Assembly: GCA_012799095.1 (NCBI GenBank)
Contig: JAAZLX010000091.1
Location: 1-34,035 of the forward strand
Origin: Tissierellia bacterium
Lineage (GTDB): Bacteria > Bacillota > Clostridia > Peptostreptococcales > Acidaminobacteraceae
Direction: 5' to 3'
DNA length: 34,035 nt
A program made the translations under genes and the position numbers. The notes beneath the pieces were generated by a model. The model saw only the letters and a program-made list of their open reading frames with translations. It ran no database searches and was not told where the DNA came from. Numbering within the stretch: the stretch's first letter is position 1; each line of letters starts with the position of its first letter. Of the stretch, positions 33,472 through 34,035 are shown one piece after another.

Positions 33472-34035
33472 TCTATTCTCAATTGGCCAATTATTATGAT
33501 GTCTTGATGACGCTTGATTACACCGAATACATGATGAAATGGCAGCAACTGGTTGATTTTACCGGGCAAGATGTGTTTGAATTTGGGTGCGGTACAGGCA
33601 ACGTTACCGAAAAATTACTGCCACTTGTCAATTCAATCGATGCAGCCGACGCTTCGTCTGATATGTTGATGTTGGCCAGACAAAAACTATCGTCACCTAA
33701 ACTACGTTTTTTTCTGATCGATCAGGATTTTTCGATTGAACGAAATTATGATAAGATCGGACTGTTTATTGATGTAGTGAACTATTTGCCCAAAAATGAT
33801 TTCAAACGATTCCTGTCGCAATGGAAAAACAAGTTAAAGCCGGGCGGGGAAATCCTGTTCGATGTTTCGAACGAATACAAACTGTCCCAGGTCCTGGGCG
33901 ATCAAATCTTTCACTTTGAAACCGATCGGGATGAAATCTATTGGATCAATGACTACGATGCTTCAAGCAAACAGTTGGACTTCAGTCTGGTGATCTATCA
34001 TCAGATCGGCGACGGACTTTACGAACGTCATGAAG
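33468..34035 (+). CDS. SAM-dependent methyltransferase, partial (runs off the window)
   Basis: This frame is missing from the ORF track because no stop is reached before the window ends. It starts at ATG 33468, overlapping the protease stop (ATGA), with MIYSQLANYYDVLM, a start typical of class I methyltransferases of the YodH/UbiE-like kind. VFEFGCGTGNVTEKLLPLV (about residue 36) is the SAM-binding motif I, SSDMLMLA follows, and LKPGGEILFDVSNEYKL (about residue 122) is the motif III region. The substrate is unknown. 189 codons are visible. Confidence 0.85.
   Translation, partial: MIYSQLANYYDVLMTLDYTEYMMKWQQLVDFTGQDVFEFGCGTGNVTEKLLPLVNSIDAADASSDMLMLARQKLSSPKLRFFLIDQDFSIERNYDKIGLFIDVVNYLPKNDFKRFLSQWKNKLKPGGEILFDVSNEYKLSQVLGDQIFHFETDRDEIYWINDYDASSKQLDFSLVIYHQIGDGLYERHE

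Noticed and set aside
1-34035. CRISPR arrays, tRNA and rRNA genes
   Set aside because: I saw no regularly spaced direct repeats and no tRNA or rRNA signature sequences on either strand, though a tRNA scan was not possible by eye.

Overview
The window reads as chromosomal DNA of an anaerobic Gram-positive bacterium of the Clostridia type. The evidence is lipoproteins with lipoboxes, strong AGGAGG-like ribosome binding sites, the anaerobic (early cobalt insertion) B12 pathway, an Rnf complex in the clostridial order CDGEAB, and a DUF4364-like protein. I do not assign a genus.

Left part (1-20,898). After the C-terminal end of a tyrosine recombinase (2-274) and about 460 bases without a credible gene, there is a promoter (737-765), a cobalamin riboswitch (B12 box at 999-1013) and an intrinsic terminator (1072-1110). 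Behind them lies one tightly packed gene train on the + strand, mostly with 1-14 base overlaps and no gap above about 5 bases. It encodes a lipoprotein form of the cobaltochelatase CbiK, a BtuFCD/FecBCD-type ABC importer, and most of the corrin ring and nucleotide-loop pathway: CbiD, F, G, H, J, ET, A, L, CobT, U, S, C, CbiB, CobD, CbiP, CobO, CbiC. It ends with a frame-shifted phosphoglycerate-mutase-like gene.

Several pathway enzymes are abnormal. CbiA has Gly where the glutaminase nucleophile Cys belongs. CbiP has lost its whole glutamine amidotransferase domain by what looks like an in-frame internal deletion. CbiG lacks its central domain. Together the first two predict that all six side-chain amidations use free ammonia or a glutaminase encoded elsewhere, or that the cluster is decaying.

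Junction (20,899-21,830). On the - strand there is the 3' end of an IS3-type transposase with an in-frame stop. It is interrupted upstream by the domain V/VI end of a group II intron. With the recombinase at the other edge, this makes the B12 cluster look like an acquired island.

Right part (21,831-34,035). This has a different local composition (GATC is much denser) and looks like chromosome backbone. It holds rnfCDGEAB (ferredoxin:NAD+ oxidoreductase ion pump), then on the - strand a DUF4364-like regulator and a codB-codA cytosine uptake/deamination pair. Next come, on the + strand, a RAYT-like (REP-associated Y1 transposase) protein with a degenerate active site behind a large hairpin, and hypoxanthine phosphoribosyltransferase. 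They are followed by a - strand aspartate-semialdehyde-dehydrogenase-like protein without the catalytic Cys, a CPBP membrane protease, and the start of a SAM-dependent methyltransferase that runs off the window. codBA and hpt together suggest pyrimidine and purine base salvage.
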